Shown here in pieces: positions 23,609 through 32,333 of a stretch of 44,011 bases of DNA. Under the pieces are notes generated by a model, which saw only the letters and a program-made list of their open reading frames with translations, was not told the origin of the DNA and did no database searches. Source of the DNA: an uncultured Clostridia bacterium (GTDB lineage Bacteria > Bacillota > Clostridia > Christensenellales > CAG-138); NCBI GenBank assembly GCA_934633695.1, contig CAKTYT010000014.1, positions 1 through 44,011 of the forward strand, given 5' to 3'. The position numbers and the translations under genes are program-made. Within the stretch, counting starts at the first letter, position 1. Every line of letters starts with the position of its first letter.

Positions 23609-25981
23609 TCATGAGGGGTCTGCATACATTGCCATACGCATAATGATAACGGCATCGACACCAGCAACGATACCGTCGCCGTTCATGTCACTTACTGCAA
23701 TCTGCTCTTCTGTAAGCTCAACAAGCCCGAGAGCATGGCGGAGAGCGAGGATTGCATCTGCAATTTCAACAGTGCCGTTTCCGTCAACATCGCCGGGAAT
23801 AGGTTCGGGAGCTTCGCCGCTGCCGAGACTGATAGAGATGGTGTCAAGGAGCAGTGCCATGATATCCGAACAATCATGATGCCTCCATGCAAGGTAGACT
23901 GTCTGGCCCGCGTAAGCGGAGAGATCGATGATCCTTTCCTCGTAAGAAGTGTTTGAGAGCGTCTCAGAAATCAGAACCTCGGTGAAATCGACAGCGTTGT
24001 TGTCTCCGTTGGAAATATAGAGAGTGTAATGCTCACCAGCAAAGCCGTCGCAGGAGACGAAGTAGCTGAGAAGTATGTCGGGATTTTCGGGGAGCTCAAT
24101 GGCTCTGCTGACGAGCCAGTTGTCAGGAGTGACATCAAAGTCTGCATCGAACGAATCGGAGAAGGCATAGCCGCCCGAACCGCCGTGAGCACGCCAGCCG
24201 GAACTGAATGCCCATGAGGTATCACTGTAAAAATACCTTGTCCAACGGGGGCCGGGGTCACCGTCAAAATTATCTTGGAAGAAGATAGTGCGGTCAGTAA
24301 CGATAACTTCAATCGTATCGGTGAAACCGCCGTCATCGGTTGTGATGGTTATGACTGCTGTACCTGCAGCAATACCCGTAATGACGCCGTTTTCGTCTAC
24401 CTCTGCAATGTTTTCATCGGAGGAAGCAAAGGTAACGGCAGTGTTGTCGGGTTCTGCGGGTGTGAAAGTATAGCTAGGTACAGCCGTTCCACCAATGTGA
24501 AGAGTTACGCTGTCGTCATTGAATGCGATGCCCTCAACGTATACGGGAACCTGTTCGTGAACGCGAACGGCGAAGGGACCCGTGCGGTAGAAGTAGTAGG
24601 ATGAAATGATAATATAATAAGTCCCCGTTTCAGTTGCGGTGTAGTTCTCGAATTTACCATAGCCGAGGCCGCCGCTTTCATCGTCATACTTGATGAAAGT
24701 GAATCCGGGACCGTAGATGTTGATGCAAGCATCGAAGCGTGTCTGCCCGTCGGGTGCATAGGAAAGGAAATCATAAGTTTTTCCTGCTTCCAGCTCAACA
24801 CTGAAGCCCACTGCATGAGTTGTTGAAAGGTAAGTAGTCGAAGCACTTGTCCTGGGGAACCTTATGATTTCGGACTGGTTCCAACCGACAACGCCGGTGT
24901 ATTCCGTTTCGAGCTCAATGGGTGTGTATTCGAAGTCTTCGACACCGGGGAGCGATTCAAGTTCAACGACAGTGATTTCAATGTCCGCCGTAAGACCGTT
25001 AATCGTTGTTGCAGTGATCGTGCATACACCGGGTGCAGCTGCGGTTATTTTGCCAGAGGAGTCAACACTGCATATGCTCGAGTCAGAGCTTGTCCACGTC
25101 ACGGTACGATCATAGGCATTCGCCGGAAGCACGGTTGCAACGACATCGATAACGTACATTCCAACAGGAATCGTACCGCTCTCATGGTTGAGAGAAACCG
25201 ATTCGGGAAGGACCGGTGCAGGTACAGTGACATGACAGGAAGAGGTGAAACCGCCGTCAGCCGTTGTGACAGTTATATCGCATTCGCCTTCGGCAACAGC
25301 TGTAACAACACCTTCCGAAGAAACGGTGGCAATGGTCTCATCTGAGCTTGTCCATGCAACAAGTTGATTTGTTGCATTTTCGGGCTGAACAACGGCAACG
25401 AGGGAAGCAGGAGCCCCGATGAAAACTTCGGTTTCGGAGGGAATCAGAGTTACGCCGGTAACAGCGACCGGTGCGGCGAGCTGAATGTTGTCAAGCCACA
25501 TCGTGTCATCGTTTCTGTTTGCACTGGAGTCTTTGCTGTAACCGAATTCAAAAGCGTAGTCGCCTGCTTCGGGAATAACGTAGCGGTAAGTCGTCCAAGG
25601 AATAACACCGGATATGTCACCGAGGTTTATAACAGTATCGTTTACCTTAAGGACGAATTTGTCATAGCGAGGTTCACTGCTGATGCGCACGTCAAAAGAC
25701 AAGACCATTCCTGCCTCAATGTTGGTAACATCGAATTTGACGGAAGAGACGGAATTGCTTGTTTCCTGATTTGTTGATACAACGCAAACTCGGTCTTCCT
25801 CGGTGTCGCAGACAGCCATGGGGTAGTCCGTGTCACAATAAAACGACAGAGTTCCGCCATCGACGTTGAGTGCCGCATCTAAATCGGCGTCAAGAGTTGT
25901 TTCTGCGAAAATGCCCATCATTGGCATAACTGCCATCAGAAGTGCAACAAGCAGAGCAATGGGGTTACGAAGTGACTTCAT
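23609..25981 (-). CDS. Large secreted protein: Ig-like (BIG2) domains, choice-of-anchor J domain and dockerin
   Basis: This 790-residue protein has a signal peptide (1-26, ending IFA) and a beta-sandwich carbohydrate-binding-like region (about 40-170). Two BIG2 domains (about 175-340) show repeated WTSSDETIATVSSEGVVTA and WTSSDSSICSVDSSGKITA cores. A PPC-like domain (about 385-470) and a third BIG2 domain (about 475-560) follow. A choice-of-anchor J domain (about 562-725, YAGQTVYLAWRHHDC) and a C-terminal dockerin (730-790, DVDGNGTVEIAD and DMNGDGIVAGVD) end the protein. AAGGAG lies 9 nt before ATG 25981. An out-of-frame ATG four bases upstream opens a six-codon ORF and might lower expression. 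No catalytic domain was seen. Confidence 0.87.
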   Translation of the reverse strand: MKSLRNPIALLVALLMAVMPMMGIFAETTLDADLDAALNVDGGTLSFYCDTDYPMAVCDTEEDRVCVVSTNQETSNSVSSVKFDVTNIEAGMVLSFDVRISSEPRYDKFVLKVNDTVINLGDISGVIPWTTYRYVIPEAGDYAFEFGYSKDSSANRNDDTMWLDNIQLAAPVAVTGVTLIPSETEVFIGAPASLVAVVQPENATNQLVAWTSSDETIATVSSEGVVTAVAEGECDITVTTADGGFTSSCHVTVPAPVLPESVSLNHESGTIPVGMYVIDVVATVLPANAYDRTVTWTSSDSSICSVDSSGKITAAAPGVCTITATTINGLTADIEITVVELESLPGVEDFEYTPIELETEYTGVVGWNQSEIIRFPRTSASTTYLSTTHAVGFSVELEAGKTYDFLSYAPDGQTRFDACINIYGPGFTFIKYDDESGGLGYGKFENYTATETGTYYIIISSYYFYRTGPFAVRVHEQVPVYVEGIAFNDDSVTLHIGGTAVPSYTFTPAEPDNTAVTFASSDENIAEVDENGVITGIAAGTAVITITTDDGGFTDTIEVIVTDRTIFFQDNFDGDPGPRWTRYFYSDTSWAFSSGWRAHGGSGGYAFSDSFDADFDVTPDNWLVSRAIELPENPDILLSYFVSCDGFAGEHYTLYISNGDNNAVDFTEVLISETLSNTSYEERIIDLSAYAGQTVYLAWRHHDCSDIMALLLDTISISLGSGEAPEPIPGDVDGNGTVEIADAILALRHALGLVELTEEQIAVSDMNGDGIVAGVDAVIIMRMAMYADPS

Positions 25982-26341
25982 TCATTTGTTCTCCTTCTTT
26001 GTTTATAGAGTATATATATGGTATCACTGAATCCGAGCAAAGTCAATACTGTTGGCAAAAAGTGCATATATCGAAAATAATTAAATATCATATACATGCT
26101 AAAACCGTGCCGAATTATCATGACGAAAAATGCTGAAGGATGTCTCTGCGAAAGGAAACTACGTACTGAGATTAAAAATCAGCCGAGTCAGCTATGCGGC
26201 TAATGCTTGTCTAAATGCAAAAAAAATTTGCATATTTGCCTTCAAGGATTTATAATAAGCTGCGGTTGTGCGGTTCATGCCGCAAGCGTTTCGGCTGGGA
26301 GCGTAGCAGACTCAGCCATTTCATTGATGAAAGGAAAAAAC
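25982..26341. other. Intergenic region between divergent genes
   Basis: This 360-nt AT-rich gap holds the ribosome binding site (AAGGAG) and probable promoter region of the leftward dockerin gene; TATATA-rich sequence lies at 26009-26020, but I see no well-spaced -35. To the right it carries the promoter of the lipoprotein gene (26228-26256) and a leader with small hairpins such as TGCGG/CCGCA near 26269-26284. No gene was recognised. Confidence 0.6.
26228..26256 (+). promoter_or_regulatory. Promoter of the lipoprotein gene
   Basis: TTGCAT (26228-26233) and TATAAT (26251-26256) are 17 nt apart. The predicted leader is about 80 nt. Confidence 0.65.
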
Positions 26342-26938
26342 ATGAACAATTTTAAAAGAATTACAGCTGTCATCATCGTTCTTCTCACGTTTCTCTGTAT
26401 TGCCGGATGCAAGAAGGAAAAAGGATTTACTGTACCCGAGGGCATGACGCGGGAGGAAGCAGCACTTTTTACGGCGATTGCAAGGGTTTGTCCAAAGGAC
26501 AACAACCATTCAAAGGTTGAGTATCTTACGTTCTACATTGAAGGGTGGAGTTTCGATACGATCCCACAGGAAATCAACGATTACCTTGTTGATTATGCCA
26601 TGAACGGCAAAGCGGCTCTCCTTCAAATGGACCGTGAGCAGCTCAAAAAGCAGGGATTTATCGTGAAGGGAGATGGTGATTTTTTCTCTGAAGAAGAAGA
26701 TACGTATATGCTCGGCAAGGGTAAAATTTTCACTTTCACGAATACCGGCAACCCGAATGAGGATACTCTCGTAGTAAGACTTACGGGTTATATTTCAGAC
26801 AATGACTGCAGCGGTTACGATATCGAAATGCACTATGAAAACGGTAAATGGGTCGTTGACGGGCTTACAAATCCATGGAGTGATGTTTATATGAAGACTC
26901 CTGAACCCGATTCGACCCCCGACCCTGATATTAAGTAA
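26342..26938 (+). CDS. Putative lipoprotein of unknown function
   Basis: This 198-residue protein has a signal sequence ending in the lipobox I-A-G-C23, so it is likely lipidated on Cys23 and anchored outside the membrane. The mature part holds alternating helical and beta segments and ends in the flexible tail TPEPDSTPDPDIK. No domain was recognised. ATG 26342 is chosen because AAAGGA lies 6 nt before it. It is monocistronic with its own promoter, and a hairpin terminator follows. Confidence 0.75.
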   Translation: MNNFKRITAVIIVLLTFLCIAGCKKEKGFTVPEGMTREEAALFTAIARVCPKDNNHSKVEYLTFYIEGWSFDTIPQEINDYLVDYAMNGKAALLQMDREQLKKQGFIVKGDGDFFSEEEDTYMLGKGKIFTFTNTGNPNEDTLVVRLTGYISDNDCSGYDIEMHYENGKWVVDGLTNPWSDVYMKTPEPDSTPDPDIK

Positions 26939-26946
26939 ATAAGTGA

Positions 26947-26981
26947 GAAAAGCGGCGGTTTGGTTTGAGCCTCCGCTTTTT
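26947..26981. terminator. Terminator shared by the lipoprotein gene and yabQ
   Basis: AAAAGCGG pairs with CCGCTTTT around an inner GCGG/CCTC region, with TTTTT on the + side and TTTTC on the - side. It sits between two convergent genes. Confidence 0.7.
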
Positions 26982-26983
26982 GA

Positions 26984-27313
26984 TTACGTAGACCGGCATC
27001 GTTTATCCCTGATTAAACGTTTGATTCTTGCAATTGAAAGCCTTATCAATCTTCCGGGCAGCTTCTGATAGACAGTCGCACCGATGACAATAGCAATCAG
27101 ACCGTACAGGCGAAGATTTCCATTATCGCAGTAGTAGAATGTCCAACCAATCATGCCCATTGCGGCACACCCGAAAAGCGTATCCGAAACAGTTGTCAGG
27201 ATGATTCCTCTGCCTATGCGGAGAAATCGAAACAAATCATACAGCAAACCTATTGCAAACCCACATCTCAGACAGTAGAAAAAAATTGGTATTTCGCTGA
27301 AATTATTGTGCAT
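26984..27313 (-). CDS. yabQ: Spore cortex biosynthesis protein YabQ
   Basis: YabQ is a membrane protein of the forespore outer membrane that is needed for cortex formation in Bacillus subtilis. The 109-residue product has three or four hydrophobic segments and the family-like GFAIGLLYDLFRFLR motif after the first helix; the C-terminus is basic. Its ATG overlaps the TGA of yabP by one base (TGATG), so the two are translationally coupled. It indicates a spore former. Confidence 0.85.
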   Translation of the reverse strand: MHNNFSEIPIFFYCLRCGFAIGLLYDLFRFLRIGRGIILTTVSDTLFGCAAMGMIGWTFYYCDNGNLRLYGLIAIVIGATVYQKLPGRLIRLSIARIKRLIRDKRCRST

Positions 27314-27612
27314 CAGCGGAACATCCTCGAAAACAGTGAACCGCGCTGTGCAGGCATATCATCATATTCAAAGGCAACGATTTGTCCCTCGACAATTACC
27401 TGCCCCTCTTCAAGATTCAGCTTTGTTATGTGCAATTCATTTCCATCAATGCTCAAGCCGCCGCCTTCCGTCATAAGAATGACTTCGTTCTCGTTGAAAC
27501 TGGCGACATCCTTGACACCTGTTATGCTTGCAAGCTCACGGTTTTCAATGTGAATTGAATGACACCGCAGTCTAAGTCCGCTTCCGCCTTCAATGCTGAT
27601 TTTTTCGTTCAT
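27313..27612 (-). CDS. yabP: Sporulation protein YabP
   Basis: This 99-residue protein of the YabP/YqfC family is made in the mother cell and is required for spore coat or cortex assembly. The core HIENRELASITGVKDVASFNENEVILMTEGGGLSIDGNELHITKLNLEEGQVIVEG fits the beta-rich family fold. ATG 27612 follows AAAGGAGGT with 8 nt spacing; codons further upstream in the open frame run into the tsaB terminator and are not part of the gene. I saw no convincing sigma-E promoter by eye in the 55 nt between that terminator and the ribosome binding site. Confidence 0.88.
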   Translation of the reverse strand: MNEKISIEGGSGLRLRCHSIHIENRELASITGVKDVASFNENEVILMTEGGGLSIDGNELHITKLNLEEGQVIVEGQIVAFEYDDMPAQRGSLFSRMFR

Positions 27613-27670
27613 GGGGTTGTACCTCCTTTGTGGAATGGTAAAAAATATGCACCGCCATGTGAGTTTATGC

Positions 27671-27696
27671 AAAAAAACCATCCAAATTCGGATGGC
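27671..27696 (-). terminator. Terminator after tsaB
   Basis: On the - strand CCATCC pairs with GGATGG around GAATTT, followed by seven T. It separates the tRNA-modification operon from yabP-yabQ. Confidence 0.88.
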
Positions 27697-27704
27697 AGTG
27701 ACGA

Positions 27705-28343
27705 TTAAGATAGATTCTGCTTCATTCTCTCTGCTTGTGAAGGACGAAGGTACATCGGTACTGCATGGTCAACAGCACAATTGACGGGGTCGTGATGCAT
27801 GGCAAACAAAGCCTCCTTAATTATTAACCCTGCATCGACACTGTCCTGCTGGTCCATGCAGTCTCCAATCAAATATCCGTCGTCATCCATTATACCGAGT
27901 GCTTCACAGGCGGCAATAATGTCGCCCTGAACGCAGGCACAGGGTTCGATTATGCATTCACCGCAGCAGTAGACCGCCGCATAACCATTGCCGTTTCTAG
28001 CGTCGAGCATACATATGACGCTCGAATTTTGACCTGCAAGGTGGCGAAGAGCCGCAAGCGAGCAAACGGGGATCACCTTTTTATCGTTGGCAAAGGCAAA
28101 AGCATTGATAATCGAAACACCGATGCGTATACCGGTGAAAGAGCCGGGTCCCACGTCAACGCAGAATGCGTCAAAATCATTTAGAGTCATTCCCTCATCA
28201 TCGAGCAGCTTGTCGATCAAAGGCATGAGCGAAACAGAATGCGGTTTCATACTCTCGTCACGGCGGCATTCAATTGATCCGTCCTCCCTGAGTATTGCCG
28301 CTGACGGCATTTTCGCCGAGGTCGATACAGCTAGAAGTTTCAT
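27705..28343 (-). CDS. tsaB: tRNA t6A37 synthesis protein TsaB
   Basis: TsaB is the scaffold partner of TsaD in threonylcarbamoyl transfer to A37 of ANN-decoding tRNAs. The 212-residue product has the ASKHA fold start LLAVSTSAKMPSAAIL and the family motif VDVGPGSFTGIRIGV. It starts within the stop of tsaE (ATGA overlap). TsaD and TsaC are not in the window and must be elsewhere. Terminator 27671-27696 closes the operon. Confidence 0.93.
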   Translation of the reverse strand: MKLLAVSTSAKMPSAAILREDGSIECRRDESMKPHSVSLMPLIDKLLDDEGMTLNDFDAFCVDVGPGSFTGIRIGVSIINAFAFANDKKVIPVCSLAALRHLAGQNSSVICMLDARNGNGYAAVYCCGECIIEPCACVQGDIIAACEALGIMDDDGYLIGDCMDQQDSVDAGLIIKEALFAMHHDPVNCAVDHAVPMYLRPSQAERMKQNLS

Positions 28344-28816
28344 TTCAGTTCCAAACGACTCCCTTCTGTAAATTTTGCATATTCTGCTCCGAACGGAATA
28401 ATTCTAACTTCTCTCACATCATTACCGCTGCCCGAAATGTGTATTTCAAGCCTTTCGGGGGGCAGTGCTTCCTCAACATTTTCGCACCATTCCATAACTA
28501 TAACACTCCCTGAGGACAGGTAATCGTCAAAACCGATGGCGAGCAGCTCTTCGTAATCGGACAAACGGTAACAGTCGAAGTGGTCGAGCGTCAGCCTTCC
28601 GTTCTCATGGTGCCTGACAATATTAAAAGTCGGACTTGCAATGCTATCAATGCCAAGTTCCGCTGCAATCCCACGTACGAGCGTTGTTTTTCCGGCTCCG
28701 AGATCTCCGAAAAAAGCGATGAACTCGCCACCGCAGAGCATGGAGGCGAGTTTCTTGCCGAGCAATAAGGTCTGGCTTTCGTTTGCCAGAACCATTTTAA
28801 GTTCCCTGTCCATCAA
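28340..28816 (-). CDS. tsaE: tRNA t6A37 synthesis ATPase TsaE
   Basis: TsaE is a small P-loop ATPase that drives turnover of the TsaBD complex. The 158-residue product has Walker A G37-DLGAGKTT, the SPTFNIVRHHE segment and the Walker B-like region LDHFDCYRL, followed by VIVMEWCENV. It overlaps tgt upstream and tsaB downstream by ATGA junctions, so tgt-tsaE-tsaB are strictly coupled. Confidence 0.94.
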   Translation of the reverse strand: MMDRELKMVLANESQTLLLGKKLASMLCGGEFIAFFGDLGAGKTTLVRGIAAELGIDSIASPTFNIVRHHENGRLTLDHFDCYRLSDYEELLAIGFDDYLSSGSVIVMEWCENVEEALPPERLEIHISGSGNDVREVRIIPFGAEYAKFTEGSRLELK

Positions 28817-29931
28817 TTGAATGTACCTCTCAGTGCAAGTTCGTTTCTCAAATCCATGAGCCTGTCTTCACTTATGGCATTACGAATTTTTTTCATAAGG
28901 CGGTAAGTGAACCGAAGATTATGCATGGTGATGAGCTGTGCAGCGAGAATTTCTCCTGCTTTAACAAGGTGCCTTATGTAAGCCCTGGTAAAATTGCAGC
29001 ATGCATAGCAGTCGCACTCCTCCTCGATCGGATGGAAATCGTGAGCAAACTCGGCATTGCGGAGCATTTTTTTGCCGTCAAAGGTGAATGCGAGTCCGTT
29101 CCTTGCCGAGCGTGTCTGCAATACGCAGTCAAACATGTCAATTCCCCTCATTGCACCCTCAACAAGGCAGTCGGGACTGCCGACGCCCATGAGGTAGTGG
29201 GGTTTATTCACGGGCATATGCGGCATAAGAGCTTCAAGCATTTCGTACATGACCGGTTTGGGTTCACCAACGGAAAGCCCTCCGATACCATACCCCGGAA
29301 AATCCATGTCTGAAAGCGTTTTCGCACTTTGGATACGCAGGTCTTTAAACATACCGCCCTGAACGATGCCGAACAATGCCTGGTCTTCCCTTGTATGACT
29401 TTTTTTGCAGCGTTCCGCCCAACGATGAGTACGGTTCATTGCAGCAATGGTATAGCTTCTATCGCAGTCGGCAGGGGCACACTCATCAAAAGCCATTGCG
29501 ATATCCGCCCCCAGTGCCTGTTCGATTTCCATAACATATTCAGGAGTAAAAAACAGCTTTCTTCCGTCAATGTGTGAATGGAATTCGACTCCATCCTCCT
29601 TTATTTTGTTCATCGCCGCAAGGCTGAACACCTGAAATCCGCCGCTGTCCGTCAGCATGGGACCGTGCCACTGTGAAAATTCGTGCAGACCGCCTGCTTC
29701 ACGAACCAATTCGTGCCCGGGCCGCAGGAAGAGGTGATAAGTGTTTGAAAGGACAATGCCTGCCCCGACATCCTTCAGGTCACGCGGGGTCATCGCCTTA
29801 ACAGTTGCCTGCGTTCCAACGGACATGAAACAGGGGGTGTCAATCACCCCGTGGGGTGTGTGCAGCTTTCCGAGTCTCGCCCCGGTCTGACTACAGGTTT
29901 TTATTAGTTCATAGTATACAGGTTGTTCCAT
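28813..29931 (-). CDS. tgt: tRNA-guanine transglycosylase
   Basis: Tgt exchanges guanine 34 in GUN anticodons for preQ1, the committed step of queuosine modification. The 372-residue product has the catalytic Asp in LTDSGGFQVF, the second Asp in DIAMAFDECAP, GGLSVGEP, and the zinc site CDCYACC plus a later His (LITMHNL). GAGAGGAA precedes the start. Downstream of queA by 26 nt, it acts directly before QueA in the pathway. No preQ1 synthesis genes (queCDEF) are present, so preQ1 is made or salvaged elsewhere. Confidence 0.96.
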   Translation of the reverse strand: MEQPVYYELIKTCSQTGARLGKLHTPHGVIDTPCFMSVGTQATVKAMTPRDLKDVGAGIVLSNTYHLFLRPGHELVREAGGLHEFSQWHGPMLTDSGGFQVFSLAAMNKIKEDGVEFHSHIDGRKLFFTPEYVMEIEQALGADIAMAFDECAPADCDRSYTIAAMNRTHRWAERCKKSHTREDQALFGIVQGGMFKDLRIQSAKTLSDMDFPGYGIGGLSVGEPKPVMYEMLEALMPHMPVNKPHYLMGVGSPDCLVEGAMRGIDMFDCVLQTRSARNGLAFTFDGKKMLRNAEFAHDFHPIEEECDCYACCNFTRAYIRHLVKAGEILAAQLITMHNLRFTYRLMKKIRNAISEDRLMDLRNELALRGTFN

Positions 29932-29957
29932 GTATTCCTCTCATTAAGTTCTGAATT

Positions 29958-30980
29958 CTATTGAATGAACATTGCATCGCCGAAGGAGAAGAAGCGGTAT
30001 TTTTCTTCAACGGCATGCTTGTACACACGCATGATCTCTTCTCTGCTCGCCAAAGCACTTATCAGCATGAGAAGGGTGGATTCGGGCAAGTGAAAATTTG
30101 TTATCAATGCATCAACTGCCTTGAATTTATAGCCCGGAGTGATGAAAATTTCCGTAGTGCCGCTGCCTGAGTGAATGACACCGCTTTCATCCGCAATGCT
30201 TTCAAGCGTGCGGCAGCTGGTCGTTCCAACGGCAATGATGCGACCGCCCTTTTTTCTTGCCTCGTTTATTTTCCTTGCAGACTCTTCAGAACAATTATAA
30301 TATTCAGAGTGCATATGATGCTCCTCAATGTTCTCGACTGAAACGGGTCTGAAGGTTCCCAATCCGACATGAAGGAGGATATCTGCAATGACTATGCCCT
30401 TATCACTGATTCGTTTAAGCAGTTCATCAGTGAAGTGAAGGCCGGCAGTTGGTGCGGCGGCGGATCCGTTTTCACGGGCATACACTGTCTGGTAGCGGGA
30501 CTTGTCATCAAGCCTCTTGGTTATGTAGGGTGGAAGCGGCATTTCGCCGACGCGATCAAGAATTTCTTCAAGGATACCGTTGTAATTGAGCCTTATTATC
30601 CGATTGCCGTCTTCAAGCTGTTCTTCAACAGTTGCGGAGAGTTCATCGCTGATCTTGAAGGTCAAACCTATCTTTGCACGTCTTCCCGGTTTGACAAGGC
30701 ACTCCCACCTTTGTTCGTCAAGGCGTTTTAACAGCAGAAACTCCATTGAGCCTCCCGTTTCCTCACGCTTGCCGTAGAGCCTCGCCGGAATAACCCGCGT
30801 AACATTGCGTACCAGGACATCGCCGGGGTTAAGATAATTGATAATATCGGAAAAGACCTTATCGCTTATGCTTTTGTCTGCTCTGTCATAGACAAGCAGA
30901 CGCGATGCCGACCTGCATTCGGCAGGCGACTGGGCGATAAGCTCCTTTGGGAGGTCATAATAAAAATCGCTGGTCTTCAT
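29958..30980 (-). CDS. queA: S-adenosylmethionine:tRNA ribosyltransferase-isomerase
   Basis: QueA adds the ribosyl moiety of SAM to preQ1-34 tRNA, making epoxyqueuosine. The 340-residue product matches the usual length and begins MKTSDFYYDLPKELIAQSPA. Family hallmarks such as SRLLVYDR, PTAGLHFTDELL, HVGLGTFRPV and ITNFHLPESTLLMLI are all present. It lies 13 nt after the nucleoside phosphorylase gene and 26 nt before tgt, in a single transcription unit. Confidence 0.96.
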   Translation of the reverse strand: MKTSDFYYDLPKELIAQSPAECRSASRLLVYDRADKSISDKVFSDIINYLNPGDVLVRNVTRVIPARLYGKREETGGSMEFLLLKRLDEQRWECLVKPGRRAKIGLTFKISDELSATVEEQLEDGNRIIRLNYNGILEEILDRVGEMPLPPYITKRLDDKSRYQTVYARENGSAAAPTAGLHFTDELLKRISDKGIVIADILLHVGLGTFRPVSVENIEEHHMHSEYYNCSEESARKINEARKKGGRIIAVGTTSCRTLESIADESGVIHSGSGTTEIFITPGYKFKAVDALITNFHLPESTLLMLISALASREEIMRVYKHAVEEKYRFFSFGDAMFIQ

Positions 30981-30993
30981 TAAATATTCCTCA

Positions 30994-32307
30994 TTATTTT
31001 GAAATCAGTTTATAAATAAGCGGTATTTGCTCAGGTCTTTCTTCCGAAATTGAGATGGCAGCGGTAACCTTTTCAACCGCAGTGTCGAGCAAATCGGAAT
31101 TGTTGACGTAAAGCATTGCAAGGGGTTCATTTTCGCGAACAAAGTCACCGTACCGCACCTGCATTTGAATGCCGACTGCGTGGTCTATCACATCACGTGC
31201 ATTCTCACGCCCGGCACCGAGACAGAGAGCAGCCATGCCGAGTTGCCTGGTATCCATGTGTCCAACATAACCCGAACATCTCGGGTAAACGGGGACAAGG
31301 CGATTTACCCTTACGAGCAGGCGCGGGTCATCAACGTATTTTGTATCGCCGCCGAGTTCTTCGATCATCGAGCGGAACCTTGAAAAGCCTGCCCCGCTCT
31401 CAAGAGCGGTTTTCAACATGTATTCCGCAGATACAATGTCACCAGCGATGGAGGAAGCAATAAGCATCTGTGCTCCGAGTGCAAAACTGACCTTCATAAG
31501 CGGATCCTCTAGGCTTAATTTGCCTGTTAGGGCTTCAATCGCCTCACGCACCTCAAGTCCGTTGCCTATCGCCATGCCGAGAGGTCTGTTCATATCGGTT
31601 ATAAGAGCAATTGTACGCTTGCCGAGCTTCTCACCGATACTTACCATTGTTCGTGCAAGCTCCATGGCCTCTTCAACGGTTTCCATGAATGCACCGTCGC
31701 CCGTTTTTACATCAAGGACAATCGCATCTGTACCTGCCGCAAGCTTTTTGCTCATTATGCTTGAAGCAATGAGAGGTATGCTTTTTACCGTTCCGCTTAC
31801 ATCCCTTAATGCATACATTCGTTTATCGGCAGGGTCGAGACTCTTGGTTTGACCAACGACACAAACCCCTGTCTTGCGGACTATCCTTATGAATTCATCG
31901 AGAGGCTGTTCAATGCAGACGCCTGGAATCGATTCAAGTTTGTCAAGGGTGCCTCCGGAGTGGGCGAGAGCTCTGCCGCTCATCTTTGCAACTTTTGCCC
32001 CGCAGGCGGCAACGAGCGGTGCAACAATAAGCGTTGTTGTATCGCCGACTCCGCCTGTAGAATGCTTATCGACTTTGAAACCGTCAATGCAGGATAAATC
32101 GACAGTTTCGCCGGAATCCCTCATGGCCATGGTCAGCCACGCTGTTTCATCGTCATTCATGCCGCGACAGCAAACAGCCATCATCCATGCGGTCAGCTGA
32201 TAATCGGGTATAGAACGACTGACAACGCCGTCGATAATGAACCGAAGTTCTTCTTCGGTGTGAGCAAGTCCGTCACGTTTTTTTTCGATGAGTTCAGTGA
32301 TAAGCAT
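30994..32307 (-). CDS. pdp: Pyrimidine-nucleoside phosphorylase
   Basis: The enzyme cleaves uridine, thymidine and deoxyuridine with phosphate to base plus (deoxy)ribose-1-phosphate. The 437-residue product has the phosphate-binding KHSTGGVGD motif and the signature KMSGRALAHSGGTLDKLESIPG, with the typical alpha and alpha/beta domains. The length fits bacterial Pyn/Pdp proteins. AAAAGGAG lies 10 nt before the ATG. It follows glmS by 26 nt; nucleoside salvage between glmS and queA is an unusual pairing and is probably only operon history. Confidence 0.94.
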   Translation of the reverse strand: MLITELIEKKRDGLAHTEEELRFIIDGVVSRSIPDYQLTAWMMAVCCRGMNDDETAWLTMAMRDSGETVDLSCIDGFKVDKHSTGGVGDTTTLIVAPLVAACGAKVAKMSGRALAHSGGTLDKLESIPGVCIEQPLDEFIRIVRKTGVCVVGQTKSLDPADKRMYALRDVSGTVKSIPLIASSIMSKKLAAGTDAIVLDVKTGDGAFMETVEEAMELARTMVSIGEKLGKRTIALITDMNRPLGMAIGNGLEVREAIEALTGKLSLEDPLMKVSFALGAQMLIASSIAGDIVSAEYMLKTALESGAGFSRFRSMIEELGGDTKYVDDPRLLVRVNRLVPVYPRCSGYVGHMDTRQLGMAALCLGAGRENARDVIDHAVGIQMQVRYGDFVRENEPLAMLYVNNSDLLDTAVEKVTAAISISEERPEQIPLIYKLISK

Positions 32308-32333
32308 AGCATGAAAGCTCCTTTTAAGTAATT

